Positions 8,614-16,681 of a DNA stretch of 64,000 nt are shown here, piece by piece. The position numbers were made by a program, and so were the translations under genes. Each line of letters begins with the position of its first letter. Positions within the stretch are counted from its first letter, which is position 1. This DNA is from Methanoculleus chikugoensis (GTDB lineage: Archaea; Halobacteriota; Methanomicrobia; Methanomicrobiales; Methanoculleaceae), in the NCBI RefSeq assembly GCF_019669965.1, contig NZ_AP019781.1:2419092-2483091 (forward strand), in the 5' to 3' direction. The notes beneath the pieces are model-generated. The model had not been told where the DNA came from, searched no databases, and worked only from the letters and a program-made list of their open reading frames with translations.

Positions 8614-9504
8614 TCACCCGGTATCTTCCGCCGGAACCCGTGCGGGTTCGGGACTGTGGTCATGCACATACTCCGTCATCAGCATTCGAGCGTAGTTGTC
8701 GATGAGAGTATACCGCACATACCGTCCCTCCCTCTCGGACGTTACAATCCCCTGGCGTTCCAGATATTTTACGTGCGTATAGACTGTGGCTTTGGACAGA
8801 CTCGACTCTTCGGCGAGCTCTTCAGTGTGTGCACCCCCATTCAGGAAGATCTGTGTTATAATTCCCTGCCGGGCGTCATTATTCATAGTAATGATAAGAG
8901 TCTCTTTTTCAGCCGAATACGGCGAACCAGCGGCAAAATAGTGGATTCTCCCCCTCCTTTTGACCGCCCTCAACAGGCCTGCGGACTGCAGTCTTTCCAG
9001 ATGGTAACCAAGTGTCCCTCTCGTCAGGGACATCTCCTTCAGCAATTTCCTGAAATGCAACCCCGGGTTTGCCTTGATGAAACTAAGAATCTCAAGTCTC
9101 CGCGGACTGTCCAGAACATTCTTTCTGGAGATCCGTTTATAGCCAAGGTATCCAACGGCCTTCAGGGGAAGAAGGGTCTCGATCGGGGCTGTTGCTAGCT
9201 GGGGAACTATGCACAACAACAAGAAGAGCCAGAGCGGAATCGGATCGATCTCCTGCACAGTCTCGCCTGCCAAGGGTGTTCCGGGCTCCCTTCCAATGTT
9301 GTTCGAGGGCAGGATCGTGTATTCGGCGGCACTGCCGACCGAGACCAGCAGCAACATCGAAAGGAGGAACGTGAGGGAAAGCAGCCTCAGGAGCTCCCCC
9401 GACCTAAGAGTGCTGATAGACGTTGAGGGTGTATGATCTCCGGGAGGATACCTGCTCGCCGTATACATCGAACGTCCACGTTCCCCGGTCCACATAGTCG
9501 CCAT
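8614..9504 (-). CDS. Membrane-anchored winged-helix transcriptional regulator
   Basis: A paralogue of the protein at 2738-3655 with the same order of parts: signal-like hydrophobic segment (LLSLTFLLSMLLLVSV), an external loop of about 35 residues, a second hydrophobic segment (PLWLFLLLCIVPQLA), the shared motif LKAVGYLGYKR, and two winged-helix units (HFRKLLKEMSLTRGTLGYHL and TEELAEESSLSKATVYTHV). It is predicted to be membrane-bound and DNA-binding. The longest frame begins at 9504, but its first 100 bases overlap the end of a decayed secreted-protein gene. The functional start may therefore be further in, for example the Met at about residue 13 or an unseen start near 9404. Confidence 0.72.
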   Translation of the reverse strand: MATMWTGERGRSMYTASRYPPGDHTPSTSISTLRSGELLRLLSLTFLLSMLLLVSVGSAAEYTILPSNNIGREPGTPLAGETVQEIDPIPLWLFLLLCIVPQLATAPIETLLPLKAVGYLGYKRISRKNVLDSPRRLEILSFIKANPGLHFRKLLKEMSLTRGTLGYHLERLQSAGLLRAVKRRGRIHYFAAGSPYSAEKETLIITMNNDARQGIITQIFLNGGAHTEELAEESSLSKATVYTHVKYLERQGIVTSEREGRYVRYTLIDNYARMLMTEYVHDHSPEPARVPAEDTG

Positions 9505-9864
9505 TTGGGTCGATGTCTATATGAATCATGTCATTCGTCTGGCCATCGATAATATCGCGGAGCGTGCCAAGATTTCTCCACGAAGGAGTGTATATGGTCA
9601 ACGCCAGGGAGTCAGGGTTGGGGCTCGGACCCCAGTCCAGGTACACCTCAAGATACCTGACGCCGCTTCCGATGTAGAACTGGTGCCTGTTGGTCTCACC
9701 CTACCCAATGCTGCTTGACAGCCGCAGTGTTGTCACCGGATCGTCCGACGCCGAAGGACAAATCGTGTACCCGACATCCCCCTTTGCCGACACCGGGGGC
9801 ACGGCAAGGAGGCAATTACCAGCAGCAGGGCAAAAACCATGCATTTTCTCTTTGCTGATGCCAT
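9404..9864 (-). pseudogene. Secreted beta-sandwich-type protein, broken by a frameshift and an in-frame stop
   Basis: From ATG 9862-9864 the frame gives a signal peptide (MASAKRKCMVFALLLVIASL). The coding sense then continues in another frame (VSAKGDVGYTICPSASDDPV), so one or two bases were lost or gained near 9800. In that second frame a TAG at 9701-9703 interrupts SSSIG*GETNRHQFYIG, after which the same frame runs to the end (LALTIYTP, GTWTFDVYG, YTLNVYQHS). From memory of related methanogen proteins I expect a Gln here, so CAG to TAG is likely. Two lesions argue for a pseudogene, not amber decoding. The 22-bp inverted-repeat element begins 32 bases upstream of the start. Confidence 0.75.
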
Positions 9865-9895
9865 GAAGGAGGATTGTTATCCGCGTTTTATGAGT

Positions 9896-10240
9896 TTTAT
9901 GGGACAAACACCAATTCTATTCTCGCCTCCGCCCTCTTCCTTTCTTGGAGACGGACGTGTTTGAGGAGCAACAAGGCCGTACTGTGCCTGGAGCCACTAT
10001 ATCTGAAGAGATTGGTGCGGTGCGGGCGTAGCGGGACGGCCTGCGCGCAACGCACGGGGAGGGGACCCCAGCACCGAATCTCCCGGAACAATACTGCTCA
10101 TACCAGCCCTGCATTTTCCATCGGGAGGGAATTCTCCTGTGAGGGTCTCATGCAGGTGGAGTTGCCTATGGCGATCCCGGGGCGTTATCCCTGCTATTTT
10201 CCAGAAAAATCACGCGTTGAATTGGTGTTTGTCCCATAAA
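9896..10240. mobile_element. Short non-coding element with perfect 22-bp terminal inverted repeats (MITE-like)
   Basis: The ends are perfect inverted repeats of 22 bases: left 9896-9917 and right 10219-10240, with outer ends TTTATGGGACA... and ...TGTCCCATAAA. The 345-base unit has no convincing coding frame. No clear target-site duplication is seen. The size, perfect ends and lack of a transposase gene fit a miniature inverted-repeat element moved by a transposase elsewhere. It sits just upstream of the secreted-protein pseudogene and may have displaced its promoter. Confidence 0.6.
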
Positions 10241-10437
10241 CGGTTTATCTCAAAACTGACAAGTGAACACTTGTAGGTGCCGCAGGTGGTGCCTGCAACG
10301 ATGCGGAGGTCCACCCGGCCAGTAGCGAATCGGATGGGTGAACGTCCCGCGCGCCCGGAGGCAAAAGGAACGTGTGCTCTTCCCGTACTTGAAGGTATGC
10401 CTCTCCGCCCTCCGGGAAGTTACTGGAGGAATATGGA
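10241..10437. other. Intergenic region before the secreted-protein pair
   Basis: Nothing coding is supported here. It contains small inverted repeats (AGTGAACACT at about 10261-10270 and GGTGCC...GGTGCC repeats after it) and ends in a good Shine-Dalgarno (GGAGGAA) before the ATG at 10438. Confidence 0.4.
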
Positions 10438-11571
10438 ATGAACAGAAAAATTGGAATGCGGGCATTCTCCATGCTCCTGGCACTGCTGCTGGTGAGTGTG
10501 ATGATGATGCCGGTGATGGCCGCCGAACAAGTGTGGCAGTCTCAGGGTAATGAACAAAATGTGCGATATGACTTGGAAAAGTATACTGTACGTCTTGTTG
10601 ATTCTGAAATACCCAAGGATCTGATCGGCGCCAGGACTCAAGCAGCAATGAGTTCCTTTGAGGAAGAGTTTAAGAATATCCAACCGAGGTATGTCGGCGC
10701 AGCTGAAGTTGATATATCCGAAGACGAGAAAATCGTTGCTTACGTATTTCGGGTTCTTCCAAATGGAGAGAGTGTCTCTTATGTAGAGGTAGTTTCATCC
10801 AAAGATAACCTCTCGTTGGAGGAAATATCTTCTCATACAGATGCTTGGATCGATGGGCCGCTGAAGAACAAAACGGAGGAGTCCCTCAAAGAGGGTGATA
10901 TTGGGCTTCTTTCATATGGACCGACCCCGATTCATACAGCGACGATAAGCAGAACTTACACCGGTGTCGGGCGTGCGTACCTTACAACGACATGGTACTG
11001 GGATAATCAAGAAACTAACTCGAATCAGGATTATTTCTTCACAAAGACGACCTTGAGAACTGATCCGGGCATTGATATATCTGGTTATGAGCCATATAGA
11101 AACGCGCAGTTTGACGTGGAAATAGATTCTGACTATTCAGTCCCGGGTTATTATCAGCACTTGCCGAATGTTCAGGTAATCCAGAATGATCCACAGACTA
11201 CAAATGGGTATACGACTGTCGGGCTCTCTCTTGGTACTGGTGGGTGCGCTCTCCAGTGGTCAACAGCCATTCCCAGTACACATGTTGAGCTCCACAATCT
11301 GGGTGGCAACACCCTTTATTGGCACGAAGAATTTTTCCTCCTTGCCGGTTGCGCAGCCACTACATTTGAGTTCACCCCGGGTCAGCACTCATACTGTTCG
11401 CAGTCGTCTGCACGGAATGGCAACACATATGTTGTCTCCCGGGTGATGGCCGATGTTTCAGACGGATGGGGAAAAATAGTGGACGGTATCGCCTATTTCG
11501 CTCCTTCCGGAACAAACTCCTGGGGTCATCTCTGTAAGATTAAGTGGAGTGGGGGATACGTTCATACCTAA
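10438..11571 (+). CDS. Secreted protein, first of a paralogous pair
   Basis: A 377-residue protein with a signal peptide (basic MNRKIGMR, then MLLALLLVSVMMMPV, cut after VMA near residue 28). The middle contains VFRVLPNGESVSYVEVV followed by an acidic helix ending AWIDGP, which recurs in the next gene as ARVLPDGVALSYAEV...WISGG. The C-terminal half is beta-rich and Cys-containing (GTGGC, LLAGC, YCSQS), ending WGHLCKIKW. The neighbour ends SLPWGHLVFIRK, so the two share a fold. No family or enzyme motif is recognised. Base composition is more AT-rich than in the conserved genes, suggesting transfer. A GGAGGAA ribosome site lies just upstream. Confidence 0.7.
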   Translation: MNRKIGMRAFSMLLALLLVSVMMMPVMAAEQVWQSQGNEQNVRYDLEKYTVRLVDSEIPKDLIGARTQAAMSSFEEEFKNIQPRYVGAAEVDISEDEKIVAYVFRVLPNGESVSYVEVVSSKDNLSLEEISSHTDAWIDGPLKNKTEESLKEGDIGLLSYGPTPIHTATISRTYTGVGRAYLTTTWYWDNQETNSNQDYFFTKTTLRTDPGIDISGYEPYRNAQFDVEIDSDYSVPGYYQHLPNVQVIQNDPQTTNGYTTVGLSLGTGGCALQWSTAIPSTHVELHNLGGNTLYWHEEFFLLAGCAATTFEFTPGQHSYCSQSSARNGNTYVVSRVMADVSDGWGKIVDGIAYFAPSGTNSWGHLCKIKWSGGYVHT

Positions 11572-11584
11572 CTGGAGATAGCCT

Positions 11585-12706
11585 GTGTCGACATCACCAA
11601 CATTTCTCTTCTTTTTAATGCCTGAACCGAAGGAACAGACTCGGATCGAATGCTTGTCGTTTATAGTGCTATTTTGCGCCTTCGTTACAATGATCGATGT
11701 GGCCTGTGCGCTTCCCGGGAACTCGTCTTATGACGATTTCAACGGTTTGAATACCGATTCGCTCTACCTTTCTCATGAAAATCTCTCGCCGCGCGAAGTA
11801 ACGGACTGGATGGATCGCATGTCCGGTATCTCCTCCGTCCCTTCGAATCCGGATCTCTCTTTCCGGTATGAGGCGATCTTCTTCCCGGATCTCCCCCCTG
11901 GCGCGGAACTCGTCGGATACTACGCTCGTGTCCTCCCCGACGGTGTCGCGCTATCCTACGCCGAGGTGACTGACAGAGCAAACCTGGCACCGGACGGTTT
12001 TCCGGCCCGGGCGGAAGACTGGATATCCGGCGGGGAAGCCTGTACAGTGCGTGAGCGGCTCCGTGATGCGGCCGGTTTGTCCGATGAGTATGTCGAGGTT
12101 GCACGCCACACAACTGTCCGGGTGTCCCCGGGCGTCGGGCAGATGATCGCAACAACGGCACTTTACCAGCATTCCAATGACTATGATCAGGGACACGAGT
12201 ATTTCTGTCTCGGATCTCACATCGCCATGACACCGGAGGATGACTGGAGAAACTCGGGATTTCGCGTAAGTTACGATCTGGACACGGCGTATTACTCCTT
12301 GAAGCCTCTTGGTGGATTTTTCGGCCAATCCGGCCCCCAAACATCTCCGCGATACACGGAGTCCCCGGGAGACGTTGTCGGTAAACTCCTGAACACCTTC
12401 GATACCTTCGGCATATTCTCCGGGTTGTTCGGCCACCGGGTCGAGTTTCATGCTCACGACACGACAGGTGTCGCCTGGACTACTGAATGCGGATACTTTG
12501 CCTCAGGTGCCACCGGTGTGCTCAACCTGACTCCGATCTCGGATGTCGTGGGAAAACAGCCCTCCGCAGACGATGCCGCGTGGCACGTTCTGGCGGGCAT
12601 CGAGATCGATACGGAACCCGGCTGGTCACGGCCCGGGGAACTACCGGCGTCCTCCCTCCCCTGGGGTCACCTCGTCTTCATCCGTAAAGCGACGGGAGCG
12701 GCCTGA
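11585..12706 (+). CDS. Secreted protein, second of a paralogous pair
   Basis: A 373-residue exported protein, a distant paralogue of the upstream gene (shared RVLPDG-SYAEV segment, WISGG, and a C-terminal WGHL). The GTG at 11585 follows a GGAG about 8 bases upstream; the Met at 11618 is an alternative. The signal sequence is LSFIVLFCAFVTMIDVACA with cleavage near residue 43. The gap to the upstream gene is 13 bases, so they are an operon. Unlike its partner it is GC-rich, so the pair diverged long ago or came from different sources. Function is unknown. Confidence 0.68.
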   Translation: MSTSPTFLFFLMPEPKEQTRIECLSFIVLFCAFVTMIDVACALPGNSSYDDFNGLNTDSLYLSHENLSPREVTDWMDRMSGISSVPSNPDLSFRYEAIFFPDLPPGAELVGYYARVLPDGVALSYAEVTDRANLAPDGFPARAEDWISGGEACTVRERLRDAAGLSDEYVEVARHTTVRVSPGVGQMIATTALYQHSNDYDQGHEYFCLGSHIAMTPEDDWRNSGFRVSYDLDTAYYSLKPLGGFFGQSGPQTSPRYTESPGDVVGKLLNTFDTFGIFSGLFGHRVEFHAHDTTGVAWTTECGYFASGATGVLNLTPISDVVGKQPSADDAAWHVLAGIEIDTEPGWSRPGELPASSLPWGHLVFIRKATGAA

Positions 12707-12892
12707 TGCCGGAGGGTCGGGCGGCGGTCCCTCTCCACATGGAATACAAAAGTTTCGGGACGCCCATGAGTGTCGATCTGGAACCCTGGTATTCAACCAA
12801 CGTTCCCTACGAGATCATGCGGTATTGCTGGGTCGACATCATTCAGAATCCAACACGAGTACGACTTAACACCTATAATTGATGGTGGCCGG

Positions 12893-13498
12893 ATGAAAGA
12901 AACGATTTTCATTTTTTGTGTGTTAACTCTTCTGTTGCTCGGATCAGGCTGTACTGAAAGCATCAATAGGAATTCCCCAGTGGATGAAGGCCCTGCGGTA
13001 ATTCTGCGTTATGAAAGCGGAAACCTGTCGATCCCCATTGACACCTCGCAGATCGAAGTTATAGATCCGGACAACTCCACGGCGAACGTCACGCCGATCG
13101 TTGCCATTCTCCTTGATGATCAGCGAACCGGGATCCTGCTCGAAAATGGATGGAAGATCACAACTGCTTCTAAGAAAACAGACGAACATGACCCGAACCT
13201 GGCGTATGTCGACGTGGAATTTGAAAAAGAAGGGTTATCATTCTTCATCAAAGTCGATGAAACGGCGAACAGAACGCTTGAAGGACATTCGGGGGCCAAA
13301 CTATGGGTTACGGATCGCATCTCAGGCCCTCGTCCCGAAGATTACCACCAGTGGAAAAGGTTTGACGAAAATTCCTCGATGATTTATACCATATTCGACC
13401 ATAAAACCGATAGAACGGTTATGATCTATAACAAAACAATGATCTTCTATCTTTACCCGTCATATGCGACCATCGATATCGAGGGGCTGAATGATTGA
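12893..13498 (+). CDS. Lipoprotein, hypothetical
   Basis: A 201-residue protein with a lipoprotein signal: MKETIFIFCVLTLLLLGSGC, lipid-modified Cys at residue 20. The mature part is hydrophilic and beta-rich with several N-glycosylation-type sites (NLS, NST, NRT, NSS, NKT). A longer frame from 12770 exists, but the lipobox makes the ATG at 12893 the clear start. It is less GC-rich than its neighbours. No family is recognised. Confidence 0.68.
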   Translation: MKETIFIFCVLTLLLLGSGCTESINRNSPVDEGPAVILRYESGNLSIPIDTSQIEVIDPDNSTANVTPIVAILLDDQRTGILLENGWKITTASKKTDEHDPNLAYVDVEFEKEGLSFFIKVDETANRTLEGHSGAKLWVTDRISGPRPEDYHQWKRFDENSSMIYTIFDHKTDRTVMIYNKTMIFYLYPSYATIDIEGLND

Positions 13499-13638
13499 GA
13501 TGGCAGCCTTGGAAATGTGCCACCCCGGCTTCTCCGGCCCCTTCTGCCGGGTGGTTCAAGTCCGATCCCACGATGTTGCGGTTATCTCAGTGATCTCCGA
13601 ATACGGGGCCTATTCAAGGGTATGGTCATCAAAGCAAA

Positions 13639-13694
13639 TTACCGGAGGGATATGAAATGAACGGAAAAATGGAACGCAGGCATTCTCCAGCCTG
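13639..13694 (+). pseudogene. Remnant of the 5' end of a gene like the one at 10438
   Basis: About 56 bases align with 10419-10475, covering the ribosome site (GGAGGGATATG versus GGAGGAATATG) and the first dozen codons (ATGAACGGAAAAATGGAA...GGCATTCTCCA). One base is missing relative to the intact copy, and the frame stops right after residue 11. It is a trace of a duplicated and lost secreted-protein gene. Confidence 0.6.
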
Positions 13695-13738
13695 ACACGT
13701 GCCACGCGCGTCGATGTGAGCTTGACCCTCCCGCCCCC

Positions 13739-14467
13739 CTACTCCCAGCAGAACGTCTCCATGTCGTACCCGGCGTGCGGCATCCCCGGCGGGACCATGT
13801 GACTCATGTGGACGCACCGGTAATCCCTCGCCCCGACGTCGCGGGCGAACCTGACCGCCTCGGCGTAGTTCATGTGTTTGGTGATATTGTAACTCTCGGG
13901 AGCGATGGCGTCGACGAAGAGGAGATCGATATCGGTATTTTTGAGGAGATCCATGCTCTTCTCCGGGATATCCTCCCGCGTGTCGGCGGTGTAGGCGATC
14001 GTCGCGCCGTCGTGCTCGATAAGGAGCCCGCAGGTGTAGACCGGCGGGTGGTTCACCTCAAAAAACGTGAAGGTCACGCCGAAGAGGCCAAACGGTTCGT
14101 AGACCGGGACCGGGTGCTTCTCGAACGGGAGGAAGTGGAGATATCGCGAGCAGTAGTCCATCACCGGCGGCGGCGCGTAGGCCGCCGGCATCTTCTGCAC
14201 CCGGTAGAACTCCCCGAACCCGATGAAGTGGTCGTAGTGGCCGTGCGACCAGAGGACGGCGTCGATGTGGGGTGAACAGGCCCGGAGGAGCTGCTGGCGG
14301 AGATCCGGGGACGACTCGATGAGGATGTGCTTCCCATCCGTCTCGATGAGGAGGGACGTCCGGAGTCTCGACCGCCCCGCCGCGACCATCGCCCGGCAGT
14401 TCTCGCAGTCGCACCCCACCTTCGGCGTCCCGATGGCGTCCCCGGTCCCGAGCAGCGTGATCTGCAT
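13739..14467 (-). CDS. MBL-fold metal-dependent hydrolase, PhnP-like
   Basis: A 242-residue metallo-beta-lactamase-fold protein. It has the N-terminal GTGDAIGTPKVGCDCENCR (Cys cluster as in PhnP-type phosphoribosyl cyclic phosphodiesterases), the metal motif SHGHYDH near residue 96, EVNHPPVYTCG, YTADTRED (metal Asp) and a late His in HMSHMVPPG. Enzymes of this group hydrolyse cyclic phosphate or phosphodiester bonds. The substrate here is unknown. Its start lies one base after the stop of the AAA ATPase gene, so the two are translationally coupled and probably act in one process. Confidence 0.82.
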   Translation of the reverse strand: MQITLLGTGDAIGTPKVGCDCENCRAMVAAGRSRLRTSLLIETDGKHILIESSPDLRQQLLRACSPHIDAVLWSHGHYDHFIGFGEFYRVQKMPAAYAPPPVMDYCSRYLHFLPFEKHPVPVYEPFGLFGVTFTFFEVNHPPVYTCGLLIEHDGATIAYTADTREDIPEKSMDLLKNTDIDLLFVDAIAPESYNITKHMNYAEAVRFARDVGARDYRCVHMSHMVPPGMPHAGYDMETFCWE

Positions 14468-14468
14468 C

Positions 14469-15755
14469 TCAGCGCCCGGTCCGGATGACGTTCCTCTCCT
14501 CCGCCCGAAGGAGCCCCTGCTCGATGTCCACCGGGTCGACCCGGTGCCGGTCTTCCATCAGCGCCGACATCACCGCCTCTTTCATCATCATCCGCAGATC
14601 GGAGCCCGAAAACCCCTCCGTCCGGGCGGCAAGGTCCGCGAAGTCGCAGTCGCACTCGATCGTGGCGGCGACCTTCTCGAGGATCGCCTGCCGCATCGCC
14701 TGGTCGGGGAGCGGGAACTCCACCACCTCATCGAACCGCCGCCAGGCCGCCTCGTCGAGGATACGGGGGTGGTTCGTCGCCCCGATGAGGAGGACGCCGT
14801 TCTTGACGAAACTGATCTGGTCGATGTTCTTGAGGAGCATGTTCACCGCGCGCTTCATCGCGCCGTGATCGTCGCTGACCCGGGTCTTCGCGACGAAGTC
14901 GAACTCGTCGATGAAGAGGATGCAGGGGGTGAGTTTCTTCGCGAGGTCGAAGATCCGGTCGATGTTCTTCGAGGTCTCGCCGAGATACTGGGAGGTGACC
15001 ATCGCGAGACGGACCTCGAGAACCGGCATGTGGAGTTCCCGCGACATCGCGAGCGCAAGCGAGGTCTTCCCGGTTCCGGGCGGGCCGACGAAGAGGAGCC
15101 GGCCGAACTCGTAGATGCCGTGCCGCTTTAAGAAGTCGCGGTGCTCCAGGGCGACGGCGATCTTTTTGATCGTCTCCTCCTGGCGCGGGGTGCAGACCAG
15201 TTTTGCAAGCGAGAACTCGACCTCGTCCGGCGCGCTGATGATGATGAGGTCGCGGGCCTCCCGCATCTCCTCGCTCTCTCCGATGATCCGGGAGACTCTC
15301 GCCTCCACGTACTCCTTCGTATCCTCGAACCGGCGGTTCTTCACCCGGACATCGCGATACCGGACTTCGATGCCGTCTTTCCCGTCGAAGAAGTACGCGA
15401 GAACGGGGTTCTCTCCGACCCTCTCCTTCCCGCCCTTCTTGAGGAACCATCCCGCCGCAGTATCAAGCGAAGGGAGGTTCAGCCGCTGGCCGAACTCATC
15501 GTAGCCGACGAACGGGTTTGCGCGAACGGCCTGGCAGGCGGCGTCCGGGGTGCCGAACACCTTCCTGATCGCTCCCTCGCTCACGATCAAGGGCCGCTTC
15601 ACCTCGGGGTTTCCGCCGCTCCCGGCACCGAAGAAACCCCGGCAGCGCGGGCTAAGGTCGTTGATATCGAGTTCCTCGTTCCGGTTGAATATCTCCGCGG
15701 TGAGCAGGAGTTCCATGACGGCGAGGACGTCACGTGTACCAGTGTCGCCGGTCAT
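14469..15755 (-). CDS. AAA-family ATPase (proteasomal ATPase-like)
   Basis: A 428-residue protein. The N-terminal 190 residues are unlike known domains to my eye. The AAA module follows with Walker A GPPGTGKTS (about residue 229), Walker B ILFIDEFD (about 286), sensor 1 GATNHP, the arginine-finger region AWRRFDEVVEFPLPD, and sensor 2 EGFSGSDLRMMMKEA. It is predicted to be a ring-forming ATPase that remodels or unfolds a substrate. It is coupled to the MBL hydrolase downstream (1-base gap). No membrane segment is present. Confidence 0.85.
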   Translation of the reverse strand: MTGDTGTRDVLAVMELLLTAEIFNRNEELDINDLSPRCRGFFGAGSGGNPEVKRPLIVSEGAIRKVFGTPDAACQAVRANPFVGYDEFGQRLNLPSLDTAAGWFLKKGGKERVGENPVLAYFFDGKDGIEVRYRDVRVKNRRFEDTKEYVEARVSRIIGESEEMREARDLIIISAPDEVEFSLAKLVCTPRQEETIKKIAVALEHRDFLKRHGIYEFGRLLFVGPPGTGKTSLALAMSRELHMPVLEVRLAMVTSQYLGETSKNIDRIFDLAKKLTPCILFIDEFDFVAKTRVSDDHGAMKRAVNMLLKNIDQISFVKNGVLLIGATNHPRILDEAAWRRFDEVVEFPLPDQAMRQAILEKVAATIECDCDFADLAARTEGFSGSDLRMMMKEAVMSALMEDRHRVDPVDIEQGLLRAEERNVIRTGR

Positions 15756-15799
15756 ATCTATGAGCAGACATATTTGCGCGCGGCATCAATAAGCGTAAC

Positions 15800-16681
15800 T
15801 CACCGGGTGGTGACCTCGCACCCCTCTTCGGTGACGATCATGGTGTGCTCCGCCTGCGAGACGAACGAGCCCGGGACGTCGTGCAGCATCGGGAAGGGAT
15901 GAAGAATCCCGTTCCGCACAAGGGTGGAGAGCCCGATCTCGATCTTGTCTCCCGGAACCCAGCGGCGGGAGAAGGGTAACCCCCTGCGCGGCCGGGCGGT
16001 CTCAAGGATCCGTTTTGCCGACGGGAGGCGTGCGGGCCGGGCTGCGATCTGCTTGTAGATCTCCACCCTCGACGCCTCGGTGACCTTTCCCGACCCCGTT
16101 GTCGCGAAGGGCTCGATTGCAAAGACCATCCCCTCTTCGATGACGGTGCCGCCGTTCATCGCGACGTTCGGGATCATGGGCTTCCCGTGGAGGTCGTAGC
16201 GGTCGAGGCCGTGTCCGGTGAGGTTTCCTATCGGTTTGTAGCCGTGCTCCTCGATCGCCGCCTGGATGATCGCCCCGAGTTCCCCGGTGACGACACCCGG
16301 CCGGACGGCCCCGATCGCCGCCTCGAGGGCCGCACGGGACGCCTCGACGAGCGGGCCGTGGTCGCCGAGGTCGACGGTCATGGCGGTGTCGGCGATGTAG
16401 CCGTCGACATGGATCCCGAGATCGACCTTGACGAGGTCGCCCCGGGAAAATATCCGCTCGTCGCCGGGCATGGCGGTGTCATGCGCCGCGGCCTCGTTGA
16501 AGGAGACGTTCAGGGGAAAAGCAAGCAGCGCTCCCTGCTCGGCTACCATATTCTCCGTCTCTTCGACCATATCGAGGAGGGCCGCCCCCTCTTTCACGAG
16601 CCCCGCACCCCGGCGGAGCACCTTCCGTGCCAGCGCCCCTGCTTCCCGGTAGGCGTCGTAAACTTCGTCATCCATGATCAT
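15800..16681 (-). CDS. map: Methionine aminopeptidase, type II
   Basis: Removes the N-terminal Met from new proteins in the cytoplasm. The 293 residues have the five metal ligands in order: Asp in VKVDLGIHVD, Asp in ADTAMTVD, His in LTGHGLD, Glu in AIEPFAT and Glu in SQAEHTMIV. The insert of about 60 residues between the last two ligands marks type II. Its ATG overlaps the stop of the upstream M24 peptidase gene (ATGA), indicating coupling. The first codons read MIMDDEV, so either Met could be used. Confidence 0.93.
   Translation of the reverse strand: MIMDDEVYDAYREAGALARKVLRRGAGLVKEGAALLDMVEETENMVAEQGALLAFPLNVSFNEAAAHDTAMPGDERIFSRGDLVKVDLGIHVDGYIADTAMTVDLGDHGPLVEASRAALEAAIGAVRPGVVTGELGAIIQAAIEEHGYKPIGNLTGHGLDRYDLHGKPMIPNVAMNGGTVIEEGMVFAIEPFATTGSGKVTEASRVEIYKQIAARPARLPSAKRILETARPRRGLPFSRRWVPGDKIEIGLSTLVRNGILHPFPMLHDVPGSFVSQAEHTMIVTEEGCEVTTR

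Noticed and set aside
9701-9703. Pyrrolysine codon in the secreted protein
   Set aside because: A second lesion (frameshift in the signal-peptide region) exists, and pyrrolysine use is not typical of this lineage.
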